The notes below the pieces were generated by a model that worked only from the letters and a program-made list of their open reading frames with translations, was not told where the DNA came from and ran no database searches. A DNA stretch of 64,000 nucleotides from Oscillospiraceae bacterium (GTDB taxonomy: Bacteria; Bacillota; Clostridia; Oscillospirales; Oscillospiraceae). The stretch lies in the NCBI GenBank assembly GCA_910575505.1, contig CAJTFK010000004.1, positions 62,001 through 126,000 of the forward strand, given 5' to 3'. The stretch's first letter is position 1. Every line of letters begins with the position of its first letter. This document shows, in pieces, positions 13,806 through 21,728 of this stretch. The position numbers and the translations under genes were made by a program.

Positions 13806-15440
13806 ATGCAGGTAGCAACCGGCAAATCAATCCTCAATGGCATCGCCATCGGTCCCCTCCGCATCTATAAAAAAGCGGAGACCCAGACCAGCCAGCTGTC
13901 CTCCCTCACCCCCGAGGAGGAATTCGCCCGCTTCGACGCCGCCCGGGTCAAGGCTCAGGAGCAGCTGGCAGGACTGTATGACAAGGCCCTGGACGAGGTG
14001 GGCGAGGACAACGCCGCCATTTTTGAAATCCACCAGATGATGCTGGAGGACGAGGACTATCTGGATGCTGTCAAGGGCATCATCGAAACCCAGAACGCCA
14101 CTGCCGAATATGCCGTCACCACCACCGGAGAAAACTTTTCCGCCACCTTCGCCGCCATGGAAGACGAATACATGCGGGCCCGGGCGGCGGACGTGAAGGA
14201 CATTTCCCGCCGGGTGGTCAATGTCCTCACCGGCCAGGAGGACGCCGACATGCTGGCCGGCCAGCCCGCCATTCTGGTGGCGGACGACCTGACCCCCAGC
14301 GAGACGGTGCAGCTGGACAAGAGCAAGCTGCTGGGCTTCATCACCCGGCATGGCTCCTCCAACAGCCACACCGCCATCCTGGCCCGGACCATGAATATCC
14401 CCGCCCTGGTGGGCGTGGAGTTTGACGACAGCTGGGACGGCAAGCTGGCTGTGATTGACGGCTACAACAGCTGCGTGTACATTGAGCCCGCCCAGGAGCT
14501 TCTGTCCGCCATGGAGGAAAAGCGCAAGGGCGATCTGAAGCAGGAGGCCCTTCTCCAGACGCTGAAGAAAAAACCCAACGTTACCCTGGACGGAAAAGAA
14601 ATCAAGGTCTATGCCAACATCGGAAACGCCGGGGACGTGGGCCTGGTCCTCCAGAACGACGCCCAGGGCATCGGCCTGTTCCGTAGCGAATTCATCTATC
14701 TGGATTCCCAGGATTACCCCACCGAGGACCAGCAGTTCCTGCTGTACAAGCGGGTGGTAGAGACCATGGCCGGGAAAAAGGTCATCATCCGCACCCTGGA
14801 CATCGGCGCCGACAAGCAGGCGGACTACTTCGAGCTGGACAAAGAGGAGAACCCCGCTCTGGGCTACCGGGCCATCCGCATCTGCCTGACCCGGAAGGAA
14901 ATCTTCAAGACCCAGCTCCGGGCCATTCTCCGGGCCAGCGCCTTCGGCACTGTGTCCGTCATGTTCCCCATGATTATCTCCGTCCGGGAGGTCCGGGACG
15001 CCAAGGAGCTTCTGGAGGAGTGCCGGGCGGAGCTCCAGGAGCGGGGCGTAGCCATGGGCAAAGTGGAAATCGGCATCATGGTGGAGACTCCCGCCGCCGT
15101 CCTGCTGGCCGACGAGCTGGCCGAGGAGGTGGAATTCTTCTCCCTGGGCACCAACGATTTGACCCAGTACACCCTGGCCATTGACCGGCAGAACCCCAAG
15201 CTTGACAACTTCTATGACGCCCATCATCCGGCGGTTCTCCGCATGATTAAGCACACCATCGAGGCGGGCCACCGCCACGGCTGCTGGGTGGGCATCTGCG
15301 GCGAGCTGGGCGCGGACCAGACCCTGACGGAGACCTTCCTGCGCTACGGCGTGGATGAGCTGTCCGTCTCTCCCGCCGCCGTCCTGCCCCTGCGGAAGCT
15401 CATCCGCAGTCTGGATTTGAGCAAGGACCCCGAGGTCTGA
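13806..15440 (+). CDS. ptsI: PTS enzyme I (phosphoenolpyruvate-protein phosphotransferase)
   Basis: 544 residues (EC 2.7.3.9). It transfers phosphate from PEP to HPr, beginning the sugar phosphotransferase cascade. The N-terminal swivelling/HPr-binding domain has phosphohistidine His188 in SSNSHTAILAR. The C-terminal TIM barrel has FRSEFIYL, IRTLDIGADKQ, FSLGTNDLTQY and catalytic Cys498 in GICGELGAD. The gene is 12 nt after the HPr gene with an AAGGAGG SD and forms one unit with it and probably with the PfkB kinase upstream. Together with ppdK 4 kb away this is a PEP-centred set, though the two are separate transcripts. Confidence 0.95.
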   Translation: MQVATGKSILNGIAIGPLRIYKKAETQTSQLSSLTPEEEFARFDAARVKAQEQLAGLYDKALDEVGEDNAAIFEIHQMMLEDEDYLDAVKGIIETQNATAEYAVTTTGENFSATFAAMEDEYMRARAADVKDISRRVVNVLTGQEDADMLAGQPAILVADDLTPSETVQLDKSKLLGFITRHGSSNSHTAILARTMNIPALVGVEFDDSWDGKLAVIDGYNSCVYIEPAQELLSAMEEKRKGDLKQEALLQTLKKKPNVTLDGKEIKVYANIGNAGDVGLVLQNDAQGIGLFRSEFIYLDSQDYPTEDQQFLLYKRVVETMAGKKVIIRTLDIGADKQADYFELDKEENPALGYRAIRICLTRKEIFKTQLRAILRASAFGTVSVMFPMIISVREVRDAKELLEECRAELQERGVAMGKVEIGIMVETPAAVLLADELAEEVEFFSLGTNDLTQYTLAIDRQNPKLDNFYDAHHPAVLRMIKHTIEAGHRHGCWVGICGELGADQTLTETFLRYGVDELSVSPAAVLPLRKLIRSLDLSKDPEV

Positions 15441-15469
15441 CGGTTTCTTTGCAACGGCGCACAGCACGA

Positions 15470-15501
15470 AAAACGCCCTCCGGGAAACCGGGGGGCGTTT
15501 T
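15470..15501 (+). terminator. Rho-independent terminator of ptsI
   Basis: Stem AAAACGCCCTCCGG/CCGGGGGGCGTTTT with one G-T pair and a GAAA-type loop, ending in TTTT. Confidence 0.85.
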
Positions 15502-15593
15502 GAGTCCGGGCATGGGAACCGTCTGCCGGATGGACGGCTGTCGCGCCGTCTTGTTGGTCAATTTTTCCAATTCGATACAAGAGAGGAGTCTTT

Positions 15594-16130
15594 ATGCCTA
15601 TCTACAAATCCACCGATTATGAACAAGTCCTGTCAGGAATCAAAGCAAAAGTCAAGGCTTTAGACCTTCAAATGGGTGACGTCCTTTCCGAAGAAGAACT
15701 GATTCGTTTCGAGAAGCAGCACGGTGTTTGTCTGCCGCAGGCATACCGCATGTTCCTGAAAGAAGTCGGTAATGGCTGCGCTATGATAGATGGCTTCCAG
15801 CTCCATTCATTAGCGGCTACTGACGCAAAAAAATTGAATGAACCCTTCATGCTGGAAGATGAATGGATTTGGGAAGACGATGATATATCACAGGCGGACT
15901 TAGTTAAAATCATAGACGCCAAATTAAACGGGCAGCTCGAACTGATTGATGTTGGGGACGGCATGACTTATAACCTGATTGTAACAGGGCAATGCCAAGG
16001 CGAAGTCTGGAACTTTACAGATGTCGGCGTTCAGCCCTGCTGCGAACGGCAGGACTTTCTGGGCTGGTTTGAATTATGGCTGGATATGCAGGATGATGTG
16101 GATTACTTCAAAGACTACGCATACGAGTGA
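15594..16130 (+). CDS. SMI1/KNR4 (SUKH) family protein
   Basis: 178 residues, acidic. The SUKH signature runs LSEEELIRFEKQHGVCLPQAYR (read as two short motifs, EEELIRFEKQHG and LPQAYRMFLKEVGNG), then ILVDVGDGM-like ELIDVGDGMTYNLIV, where a glycine-asparagine turn closes the sheet. SUKH proteins often act as immunity proteins against contact-dependent or polymorphic nuclease toxins, but no toxin is encoded here, so it may be an orphan immunity gene. Base composition is clearly lower in GC than the neighbours and it sits between a terminator and a repeat element, which fits horizontal acquisition. SD GAGAGGAG at 6 nt. Confidence 0.8.
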   Translation: MPIYKSTDYEQVLSGIKAKVKALDLQMGDVLSEEELIRFEKQHGVCLPQAYRMFLKEVGNGCAMIDGFQLHSLAATDAKKLNEPFMLEDEWIWEDDDISQADLVKIIDAKLNGQLELIDVGDGMTYNLIVTGQCQGEVWNFTDVGVQPCCERQDFLGWFELWLDMQDDVDYFKDYAYE

Positions 16131-16164
16131 AAATCGCCCATTTATCAGAGCAGGCACCGACCTG

Positions 16165-16348
16165 TATAGTCAGCACAGTTGAAAATCGGTATCTACCGAT
16201 TTTCAAACAGCGGCGGAGCCGCTGACGGGTAAGGCCCCCTGTGCTGACTATGAAGTCCACCGCAAGGCCGTTTTACGGCCTGTGCGGCGAATCATCGCCG
16301 CACTTGTTGAAAAGAAGCGGATGCTTCTTTTCAACTGCGGTGACTATA
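16165..16348. mobile_element. Structured MITE-like element, copy A
   Basis: 184 bp with terminal inverted repeats TATAGTCAGCACAGTTGAA (left) and the complement of TATAGTCACCGCAGTTGAA (right). These are 21-bp ends with only two mismatches, bounded by TA. It contains at least five hairpins, including GTGCGGCGA/TCGCCGCAC and TTGAAAAGAAGC/GCTTCTTTTCAA, and two long-range stems that divide it into two cloverleaf-like modules. No coding capacity. A near-identical inverted copy lies at 33640-33831. It fills the gap between the SUKH gene and the TSUP gene, together with the terminator at 16409. Confidence 0.8.
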
Positions 16349-16408
16349 GTATCAATCCGCCATATACATTTGTTCCCGGCTCCCGCTTTTGACTGGCCCG
16401 GAAAACCG

Positions 16409-16456
16409 AAAAGCGTCTCCGTCAGGAACCGGCTGGGTTCCGGACAGGGACGCTTT
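16409..16456. terminator. Terminator downstream of the TSUP transporter gene
   Basis: Long stem with small bulges: AAAAGCGTC...GACGCTTTT closing an inner GGAACC/GGTTCC helix. There are T's on the plus-strand side and a TTTTCGGTTTT run on the minus side, so it may act both ways. Confidence 0.7.
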
Positions 16457-16477
16457 TTTCTGCATTGAGATAGACCG

Positions 16478-17227
16478 TCAAATCAGCTGCCCCAAAGCAT
16501 GCAGGGTGGTGCTGACGCCGCCCAGGATGAACACCCAGACAATCAGCCGCCGGGAAACCCCGTCGCTGAGCCGCCGGTCCAGCAGTCCCCCCAGCTTCAT
16601 GCCGATCAGCGAAGCGGGCATCGCCACAAGGAACAGCAGCAGGCTTTCCCGTCCAAACATCCCCCCGGCCACCAGCAGACACAGCCGGGAACTATTCTCC
16701 AGGAAGAACACGAAGCAGGCGTTGGCCCGGAATTCCTCCCGGTTGACAGCCACCCGCTCCATATAGGCCAGGAACAGCATGTTGATGCCGAAGAGTCCCG
16801 CCATCACGCCGGAGCAGAAGGAGACCGCCGCCCGCACATAGGCGTTGACCCCCCTGCCCGTGCCGGGCTTCCGGGTCAGCATCTCGACGCCCAGCCCGAT
16901 AATCAGCAGACCCAGCAGCAACTTCAGCCACTGGGGGGAGCCGAATTTCAGCAGCAGCGTGCCGGGGATGATGCCCAGCAGCACAAAGGCAGCGATGGGC
17001 AGCACCACTCTGGCGGAGAAATGCCGCCGGTTCTTCCAGACAATGCCGGCGTTCAGCAGCAGGGACATGGGGGCCAGCCCCGGCGTAATCACGCTGTTGG
17101 GCAGAGCCAGGGACAGCAGCGGCGTGGAAATCAGCGCGTCGCCAAAGCCCGCCACGCCCTTGATGACGGAGGCCGCGCAGATGCTCACAAAATAAAACAA
17201 AAACCGTTCTGTTCCCATAACGTCCAC
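16478..17227 (-). CDS. TSUP (TauE/SafE) family membrane transporter
   Basis: 249 residues with about eight transmembrane helices in two repeats, the usual TSUP size. The N-terminal repeat has ASVIKGVAGFGDALISTPLL, the characteristic GxxGFG motif; the second repeat has the FCSGVMAGLFGINM stretch. TSUP proteins move sulfite, sulfonates, thiosulfate or other organic anions, commonly by export; the substrate is not predictable. The GTG start is chosen because GGGGAGGA lies 5-6 nt upstream; an ATG three codons later is the alternative. It has a good promoter at 17260-17288. Confidence 0.85.
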   Translation of the reverse strand: MDVMGTERFLFYFVSICAASVIKGVAGFGDALISTPLLSLALPNSVITPGLAPMSLLLNAGIVWKNRRHFSARVVLPIAAFVLLGIIPGTLLLKFGSPQWLKLLLGLLIIGLGVEMLTRKPGTGRGVNAYVRAAVSFCSGVMAGLFGINMLFLAYMERVAVNREEFRANACFVFFLENSSRLCLLVAGGMFGRESLLLFLVAMPASLIGMKLGGLLDRRLSDGVSRRLIVWVFILGGVSTTLHALGQLI

Positions 17228-17259
17228 CCGGTCCTCCCCACAGTATTTTTGCTTCTGCC

Positions 17260-17288
17260 ATTATATGCGGGGCGGACGGCGCGGTCAA
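17260..17288 (-). promoter_or_regulatory. Promoter for the TSUP transporter gene
   Basis: Minus strand TTGACC, 17-nt spacer, perfect TATAAT. The -35 lies directly beside a homopolymer-rich tandem repeat (17292-17371). Confidence 0.78.
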
Positions 17289-17291
17289 GAG

Positions 17292-17371
17292 TCTTTTCCC
17301 CTTTTTTTGCGCTCCCCTTTTTTTGCGCTCCCCCTTTTTTTGCGTCTTTTTTCCTGCGCTCCCTTTTTTAA
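17292..17371. repeat. Degenerate tandem repeat of a CTCCCCTTTTTTTGCG-like unit
   Basis: About four to five imperfect copies of a 15-17 bp unit made of C-run, T7 tract and GCG. It is directly upstream of the TSUP -35 on the minus strand, where it reads as A-tracts alternating with GGGGAGCGC. Tract lengths differ between copies (T6-T7, C3-C5), so it could be slippage-prone, or the phased A-tracts could bend DNA. Confidence 0.7.
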
Positions 17372-17389
17372 ACGCCGGCGGGCAAAACA

Positions 17390-17419
17390 AGGAAAGGAAC
17401 CCTGACGGGTTCCTTTCCT
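17390..17419 (-). terminator. Terminator of the SLH surface-protein gene
   Basis: Stem AGGAAAGGAACCC/GGGTTCCTTTCCT with TGAC loop; on the minus strand it is followed by TTGTTTT. It lies 54 nt after the stop codon. Confidence 0.85.
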
Positions 17420-17472
17420 GCTCTCCCTCCGCAGAGAGAGGCACATCTGTGTTTGAGGGCCTGCGCTTTGTC

Positions 17473-20400
17473 TTACTGCTTCCATTCCTCCGAAGCTCTG
17501 CGGAAGCGGGACAGAATCGCGGCGATCTGCGCCCGGGTGGCCTGACCCTGGGGGTTCAGCTGTCCGTCGGCATAGCCGTTTACCAGACCCTGCTCCACCG
17601 CCCAGCTCAGGGGCTCCACGGCATAGGCGGAAACCGCGCCCCGGTCGGTGAAGTCCTTCAGCGCGCCGGTATCCGCCGCCGCAGCCATGCCCTGTGCATT
17701 GGCATAGCGGAAGAGGAAGGCCGCCAGCTGCTCCCGGGTCACAGGCCGGTCCGGGGCAAAGCGTCCGCCGGCATAGCCGGAGACAATGCCCTGCTCCGCC
17801 GCCCAGGCCACGGCGTCCCGGTAATAGGCGCTTGCCGCCACGTCCTGGAAGCCCGCCGCCGCGGCAGGCGCAGGCTGGCCGGCCATGCGGTGAAGTATCG
17901 CCGCCAGCTGGCCCCGGGTAGCAGAAGCGCTGACGGAAAAGACTCCGCCGGAGCCGTTCATCAGGCCGTTCTGGTGGACATAGGCCACCGCGTCATAATA
18001 CCAGTCTCCGGGAACCACATCCCGGAAGGGGCTCTGCCAGACCGGGGCCGGGTCATGAACAACCGCGTCCAGCACCACGGCATAGGCAGAGGCGTGGGTC
18101 ATGGGGAAGCCGGCCAGACCGTCTTTGTCCACCCGGGCCGACGACTGGAACTCCATCACGCCGGCGGTGGAATTGTAGTAGTAGAGGCTCGCCTGGCGGC
18201 CCGCGTTTTCCTTGCCGGCGTCAACGGCCATATTCAGGCCGAAGCCGAAGGGGCCGTTGTGGGCCAGGGACAGCTGGATGACGGTCTGCCCCTGGCTCCG
18301 GGGCAGCGTTTCCAGCATATTGGAGGGAATGGCGTTGGTCTTGACCGCCGCCCCCAGGTTCACGGAGGAGGGAAGACTCTCCGGGTTCAGGGCGCTGCCG
18401 TGAATCTGCCAGCGGACAGGGCCGCTTTTCACCTCCAGCGTCACGTCCCGTCCCGCCAGTGCCCGCCAAACCTCCCGTCCCACAGAGGCGGAGCCGCTGG
18501 AGAGGGTCATGGTCACGGTGCCGCCGTCCCTGGCGGACTGGATGCTGGACGCCGTCCGCTGGCTGGCGGTGGTTCCGGAGGACGAGCCGCCGCCTCCGCC
18601 GCCGCCCGAGGAGGAAGCCCTCCAGATGGCCAGGAAGGAAACGTCGTTGGCGGGCATGGTGAATTGAAGCTCGGGGCTGGTCAGGCCGCTCAGGACGGTT
18701 CCATGGACCTCCCAGGAGCCGAAGCGGTGGCCGCTCCAGCTTCCCGCCCGGACGGTAACCTGCTCACCGGCCCGGTAGACCCCCGCGCCGCTTTCGGCGG
18801 CGTGGCTGTTGTCCACCCGCACATGATAGGTCTTTTCCGGCTCCACCGGCGGCGTCTCCCCCGCCTTCACCTCAACGGTGTAGACGGCGCTCAGGCCGCC
18901 GTACCGGACGGTCAGGGTCTGTGTGCCTGTCTTGTTCGGGTCATAGCCGCTGACCATATCCGCCGTAACAGCGACGGTCTGTGTGCTGCCGTCGGAATAC
19001 CGGGCGGCCAGGGTCAGTCCGGTTACGTCCAGGGCCTCCCCCTTTGTGTAGACGGTCTTATGCCCGGTGCTGCTGACGGACACGCCTGTCAGCGTGGGTG
19101 CGCCCCAGGCCGGAACTACGACGGTGGCGGTTTCGCCCGGCTCATGGGTGGCCGTCTCCTTCACCCGCACATAGTAGGTTCCGGATGTAAGGCCGGTGAT
19201 CTCGGTTCCGGTGCAGTCCCCCGCCCCGTCAAAATCCGCTCTGTCGGCATATTCCATGTCGGGCGTCACGCCGGCAATGCTGCCGTCCGCGCCGCCCTGG
19301 GTGCTGGGTGCTCTTCCCACAAGGCCCCCCGGTGCGGCGGGACCCAGGGCCCTGTCAATGCGCCAGATAATTTCCTTGTCCTCCTCGGTTCCGTCTTTCC
19401 ACCGATAGCCGCTCTGGAGCGCCGCAATGGCGGTGTGCTCGCCCACATCCGCCGAGGTATGGCCGGTGAGGGTATAGCCGGTCCCCTGCTTCACGCCGGT
19501 GAGGGTATTGCCGGTCCAGCGCAGTCCGGTTTCGGCCCGGGGCACGTCAATGGAAATGGGCTGGCTGGGGTCCGGCGTGCCCACGGTGAGGACGGCGGAG
19601 ACGGAAATAGATGCGCCCGCCTCGGTGTGGGTCCCTGGGACCGTCAGTTCAATCTCATAGCGGCCGTCCGGAATAATCTCGGGGTCATAACCGTCCGACC
19701 AGATATTTGTGCCGTTCCACCCGACGATTGTCAGGTCCTCCACCCCGTTTTCATCCATGAACATCAGGGCTACGCCGCTGGATTCCCCTGTTACATAAAA
19801 GGGAAAATTATCCATGCTTTTTGGAATAGCCTCTTTCCCGTTGACGCGGACCGTCATGGGGACACTGCTCAAGTAAGAGGGGCTTGCACTGGCCGCCCCA
19901 TAGGCTACTGTCAGAGGAAAATTCGTCTCAGACACGTCGCTATCCACAACCCTCTGGCTGGGCTCCGTAAACTGGAGACTCTTCACAATCACCCGCTCGT
20001 CCGGCGTCTCCCCGGCCTCCTGGACGGCAGTCCAGGCGCCGGTTTCGGCCTTGACCAGCTTCATATTGGGCTGGGTGCTGTGGGGGGCCAGCTGGAACTG
20101 CCCATCGGAGGACTGGGTCGCCTGGATGTAAACATGGCCTTCCACCGCCGGTTTCGAGGTAGCACTGTTGAGCCCGCCGATGCCCACCGTCGTGGTTCCC
20201 GACACCGCGCCGGAAATGGACAGCGTCTGATTCTGGCCCAGAATCAGAGACCCGCCGCCGGTAAACGACTGAACAGCCGTCTCAGCGGGGACAGTCAGGG
20301 CGGACAGGTTCAGCTCAGCCCCGGTGAGTACGCTCACCGACGCATCTGGCAGCAGACCAGTCCCTGCGCTCAGGGAAAGGCTGCCGCTCTCCACGCCCAC

Positions 20401-21303
20401 ACCGGTAATGGACTTCAGCTGCCGGGGAACCGTGCCTTTTCCGCTGGCGTCCCGGAAGGAGACATAGGTTCCGTCCTCAGCGCCTGCGCCCTCCACGCTG
20501 GCCTGGCCCTGGGCAGGTGTGCCGCTCCGGCCCAGAATGACGCTGACCGCGCCGTTCACGGTATAACTGTCGGGGTCCGGCAGGGTGATTTTTCCCACGC
20601 CGCCGTCTCCGTTCCTCTGCTGGGCTCCGCAGGCATAGATGGTTCCTATAGCGCCGCTGCCCGTTCCGGTCAGACCCTCCACCTGAATGGAGGGATTTCC
20701 GTCATAGACGTTTGCCGGACCGTCGTTGTCCCGGCCCATACAGAGGTTCCCGGCGTAGATGTTGCCCGTGCCCGACTTTCCATCACCCTGGAGGCTGGTA
20801 TTCCCCCGGACTATGACGGTTCCGTCCTGGGCAGGATCGGGTGCTGGGAGGGAACTGCCGAAGTTTTCGTTGTTGCTGTCCAGCAGGCCGCCGCAGAAGA
20901 GATTGACGGATCGCCCGGTGGGACAGGTCACGCTGTCCAGCGTCAGGGTGTAGCCGTTGGCAACAATGGCGTTGCGCATAAAGGACGAGAAATTGATCTC
21001 CGTATTCTGAAAGGTTACATTGTCCCCCAGGACAATGCCGCCCCGCCAGACGGTGATGGAGCCGCCCCGGATGGTCAGGGCCTTGTCAATCACCCAGGGG
21101 GCGTCGCCGCCGTCCTGTGTGCCCACCACGCAGCTGCCCTGGAGCACCAGCGTATCTCCCGCCGCGGCATTCTCCACCGCCTGCGCCAGGTCGCCGCCGG
21201 CGGATACATAGATTTCCGCCGCCAGAGCCCGCTGGGGCAGCAGCGCGGCCAAAAGGCACAGGGCCAGCAGTATGGACGCCGGTCTTTTCAATCGTTTCTT
21301 CAT
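17473..21303 (-). CDS. Large secreted SLH-domain cell-surface protein
   Basis: 1276 residues. Signal peptide at 1-28 (KKRLKRPASILLALCLLAALLP, cleaved after ALA). Residues about 30-450 look like a right-handed beta-helix with repeated hydrophobic/Asn/Gly turns (GDTLVLQGS, VIDKALTIRGGSITV). The middle contains Ig-like bacterial domains, including one bearing YTKGEALDVTGLTL and a YDPNKTGTQTLTV strand, and an InlB-B-like beta-repeat (GHRFGSWEV). A Ser/Gly linker (SSSGGGGGGGSSS) precedes the last ~200 residues, three SLH domains (GDWYYDAVAYVHQNGLMNG, YRDAVAWAAEQGIVSGY, LSWAVEQGLVNGY) that anchor it to secondary cell-wall polymer. The ATG at 21303 has GGAGG upstream. A stalk-like adhesin or pectate-lyase-like enzyme are both possible; no catalytic residues were assigned. 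Confidence 0.9.
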   Translation of the reverse strand: MKKRLKRPASILLALCLLAALLPQRALAAEIYVSAGGDLAQAVENAAAGDTLVLQGSCVVGTQDGGDAPWVIDKALTIRGGSITVWRGGIVLGDNVTFQNTEINFSSFMRNAIVANGYTLTLDSVTCPTGRSVNLFCGGLLDSNNENFGSSLPAPDPAQDGTVIVRGNTSLQGDGKSGTGNIYAGNLCMGRDNDGPANVYDGNPSIQVEGLTGTGSGAIGTIYACGAQQRNGDGGVGKITLPDPDSYTVNGAVSVILGRSGTPAQGQASVEGAGAEDGTYVSFRDASGKGTVPRQLKSITGVGVESGSLSLSAGTGLLPDASVSVLTGAELNLSALTVPAETAVQSFTGGGSLILGQNQTLSISGAVSGTTTVGIGGLNSATSKPAVEGHVYIQATQSSDGQFQLAPHSTQPNMKLVKAETGAWTAVQEAGETPDERVIVKSLQFTEPSQRVVDSDVSETNFPLTVAYGAASASPSYLSSVPMTVRVNGKEAIPKSMDNFPFYVTGESSGVALMFMDENGVEDLTIVGWNGTNIWSDGYDPEIIPDGRYEIELTVPGTHTEAGASISVSAVLTVGTPDPSQPISIDVPRAETGLRWTGNTLTGVKQGTGYTLTGHTSADVGEHTAIAALQSGYRWKDGTEEDKEIIWRIDRALGPAAPGGLVGRAPSTQGGADGSIAGVTPDMEYADRADFDGAGDCTGTEITGLTSGTYYVRVKETATHEPGETATVVVPAWGAPTLTGVSVSSTGHKTVYTKGEALDVTGLTLAARYSDGSTQTVAVTADMVSGYDPNKTGTQTLTVRYGGLSAVYTVEVKAGETPPVEPEKTYHVRVDNSHAAESGAGVYRAGEQVTVRAGSWSGHRFGSWEVHGTVLSGLTSPELQFTMPANDVSFLAIWRASSSGGGGGGGSSSGTTASQRTASSIQSARDGGTVTMTLSSGSASVGREVWRALAGRDVTLEVKSGPVRWQIHGSALNPESLPSSVNLGAAVKTNAIPSNMLETLPRSQGQTVIQLSLAHNGPFGFGLNMAVDAGKENAGRQASLYYYNSTAGVMEFQSSARVDKDGLAGFPMTHASAYAVVLDAVVHDPAPVWQSPFRDVVPGDWYYDAVAYVHQNGLMNGSGGVFSVSASATRGQLAAILHRMAGQPAPAAAAGFQDVAASAYYRDAVAWAAEQGIVSGYAGGRFAPDRPVTREQLAAFLFRYANAQGMAAAADTGALKDFTDRGAVSAYAVEPLSWAVEQGLVNGYADGQLNPQGQATRAQIAAILSRFRRASEEWKQ

Positions 21304-21398
21304 TCTGTTCCTCCTGTTGTCGTGATGTCCCGGCGGAACCGGGACTTCATGGGGTCTGTTCAGGGATTCAGGGGCTGGCCCGCAGGCAATACGGGTAC

Positions 21399-21427
21399 AG
21401 TATATCAGAATCCGGAAGTATTTGCAA
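21399..21427 (-). promoter_or_regulatory. Promoter for the SLH surface-protein gene
   Basis: Minus strand TTGCAA, 17-nt spacer, TATACT. The leader would be about 90 nt. The spacer contains a CCGGAAGTA motif (21412-21420) that recurs in the palindrome just upstream. Confidence 0.65.
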
Positions 21428-21466
21428 GGGCGTGGTTTCGGGCCGGCGTGTCCGTTCACGCATTTT

Positions 21467-21498
21467 ATTACTTCCGGGCCGAAAGGCCGGAAGTAATA
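21467..21498. promoter_or_regulatory. Long palindrome upstream of the SLH promoter
   Basis: TATTACTTCCGG and its inverted copy CCGGAAGTAATA flank a GCC-GAAA-GGC centre, about 45 nt upstream of the -35. The half-site CCGGAAGTA occurs a third time within the promoter spacer. This is either an operator set or a terminator-like hairpin. The rest of the gap 21304-21728 holds only this promoter and the one at 21598. Confidence 0.5.
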
Positions 21499-21597
21499 TG
21501 TGCCATGTTTTTCGGCTGAAATCATATCAGAATGCGGTTCCAGGAGAGACGTCCCCGCTCCCGGCAGGCCCCTCTCCATTCTCTGGAAATACCTCTC

Positions 21598-21626
21598 TTG
21601 AAAACGCAGTCCGTCTATGATAGAAT
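21598..21626 (+). promoter_or_regulatory. Promoter for the solute-binding protein / hybrid kinase operon
   Basis: TTGAAA, 17-nt spacer, TAGAAT. The leader to the ATG at 21729 would be about 95 nt, with AAAAGGAG as SD. Confidence 0.65.
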
Positions 21627-21728
21627 GACTTTATTTAATAGGATGGACTGATTGGAAGCATATAGGAGCCAGGACCCCGCCGGCTGTGAGACCCACATCT
21701 CAAATCAACCCAAAAGGAGCGAGCGGCT

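Noticed and set aside
16165..16348. CRISPR or integron-like array.
   Set aside because: No direct repeats of constant length separated by unique spacers. The repeats are inverted and belong to one structured element.
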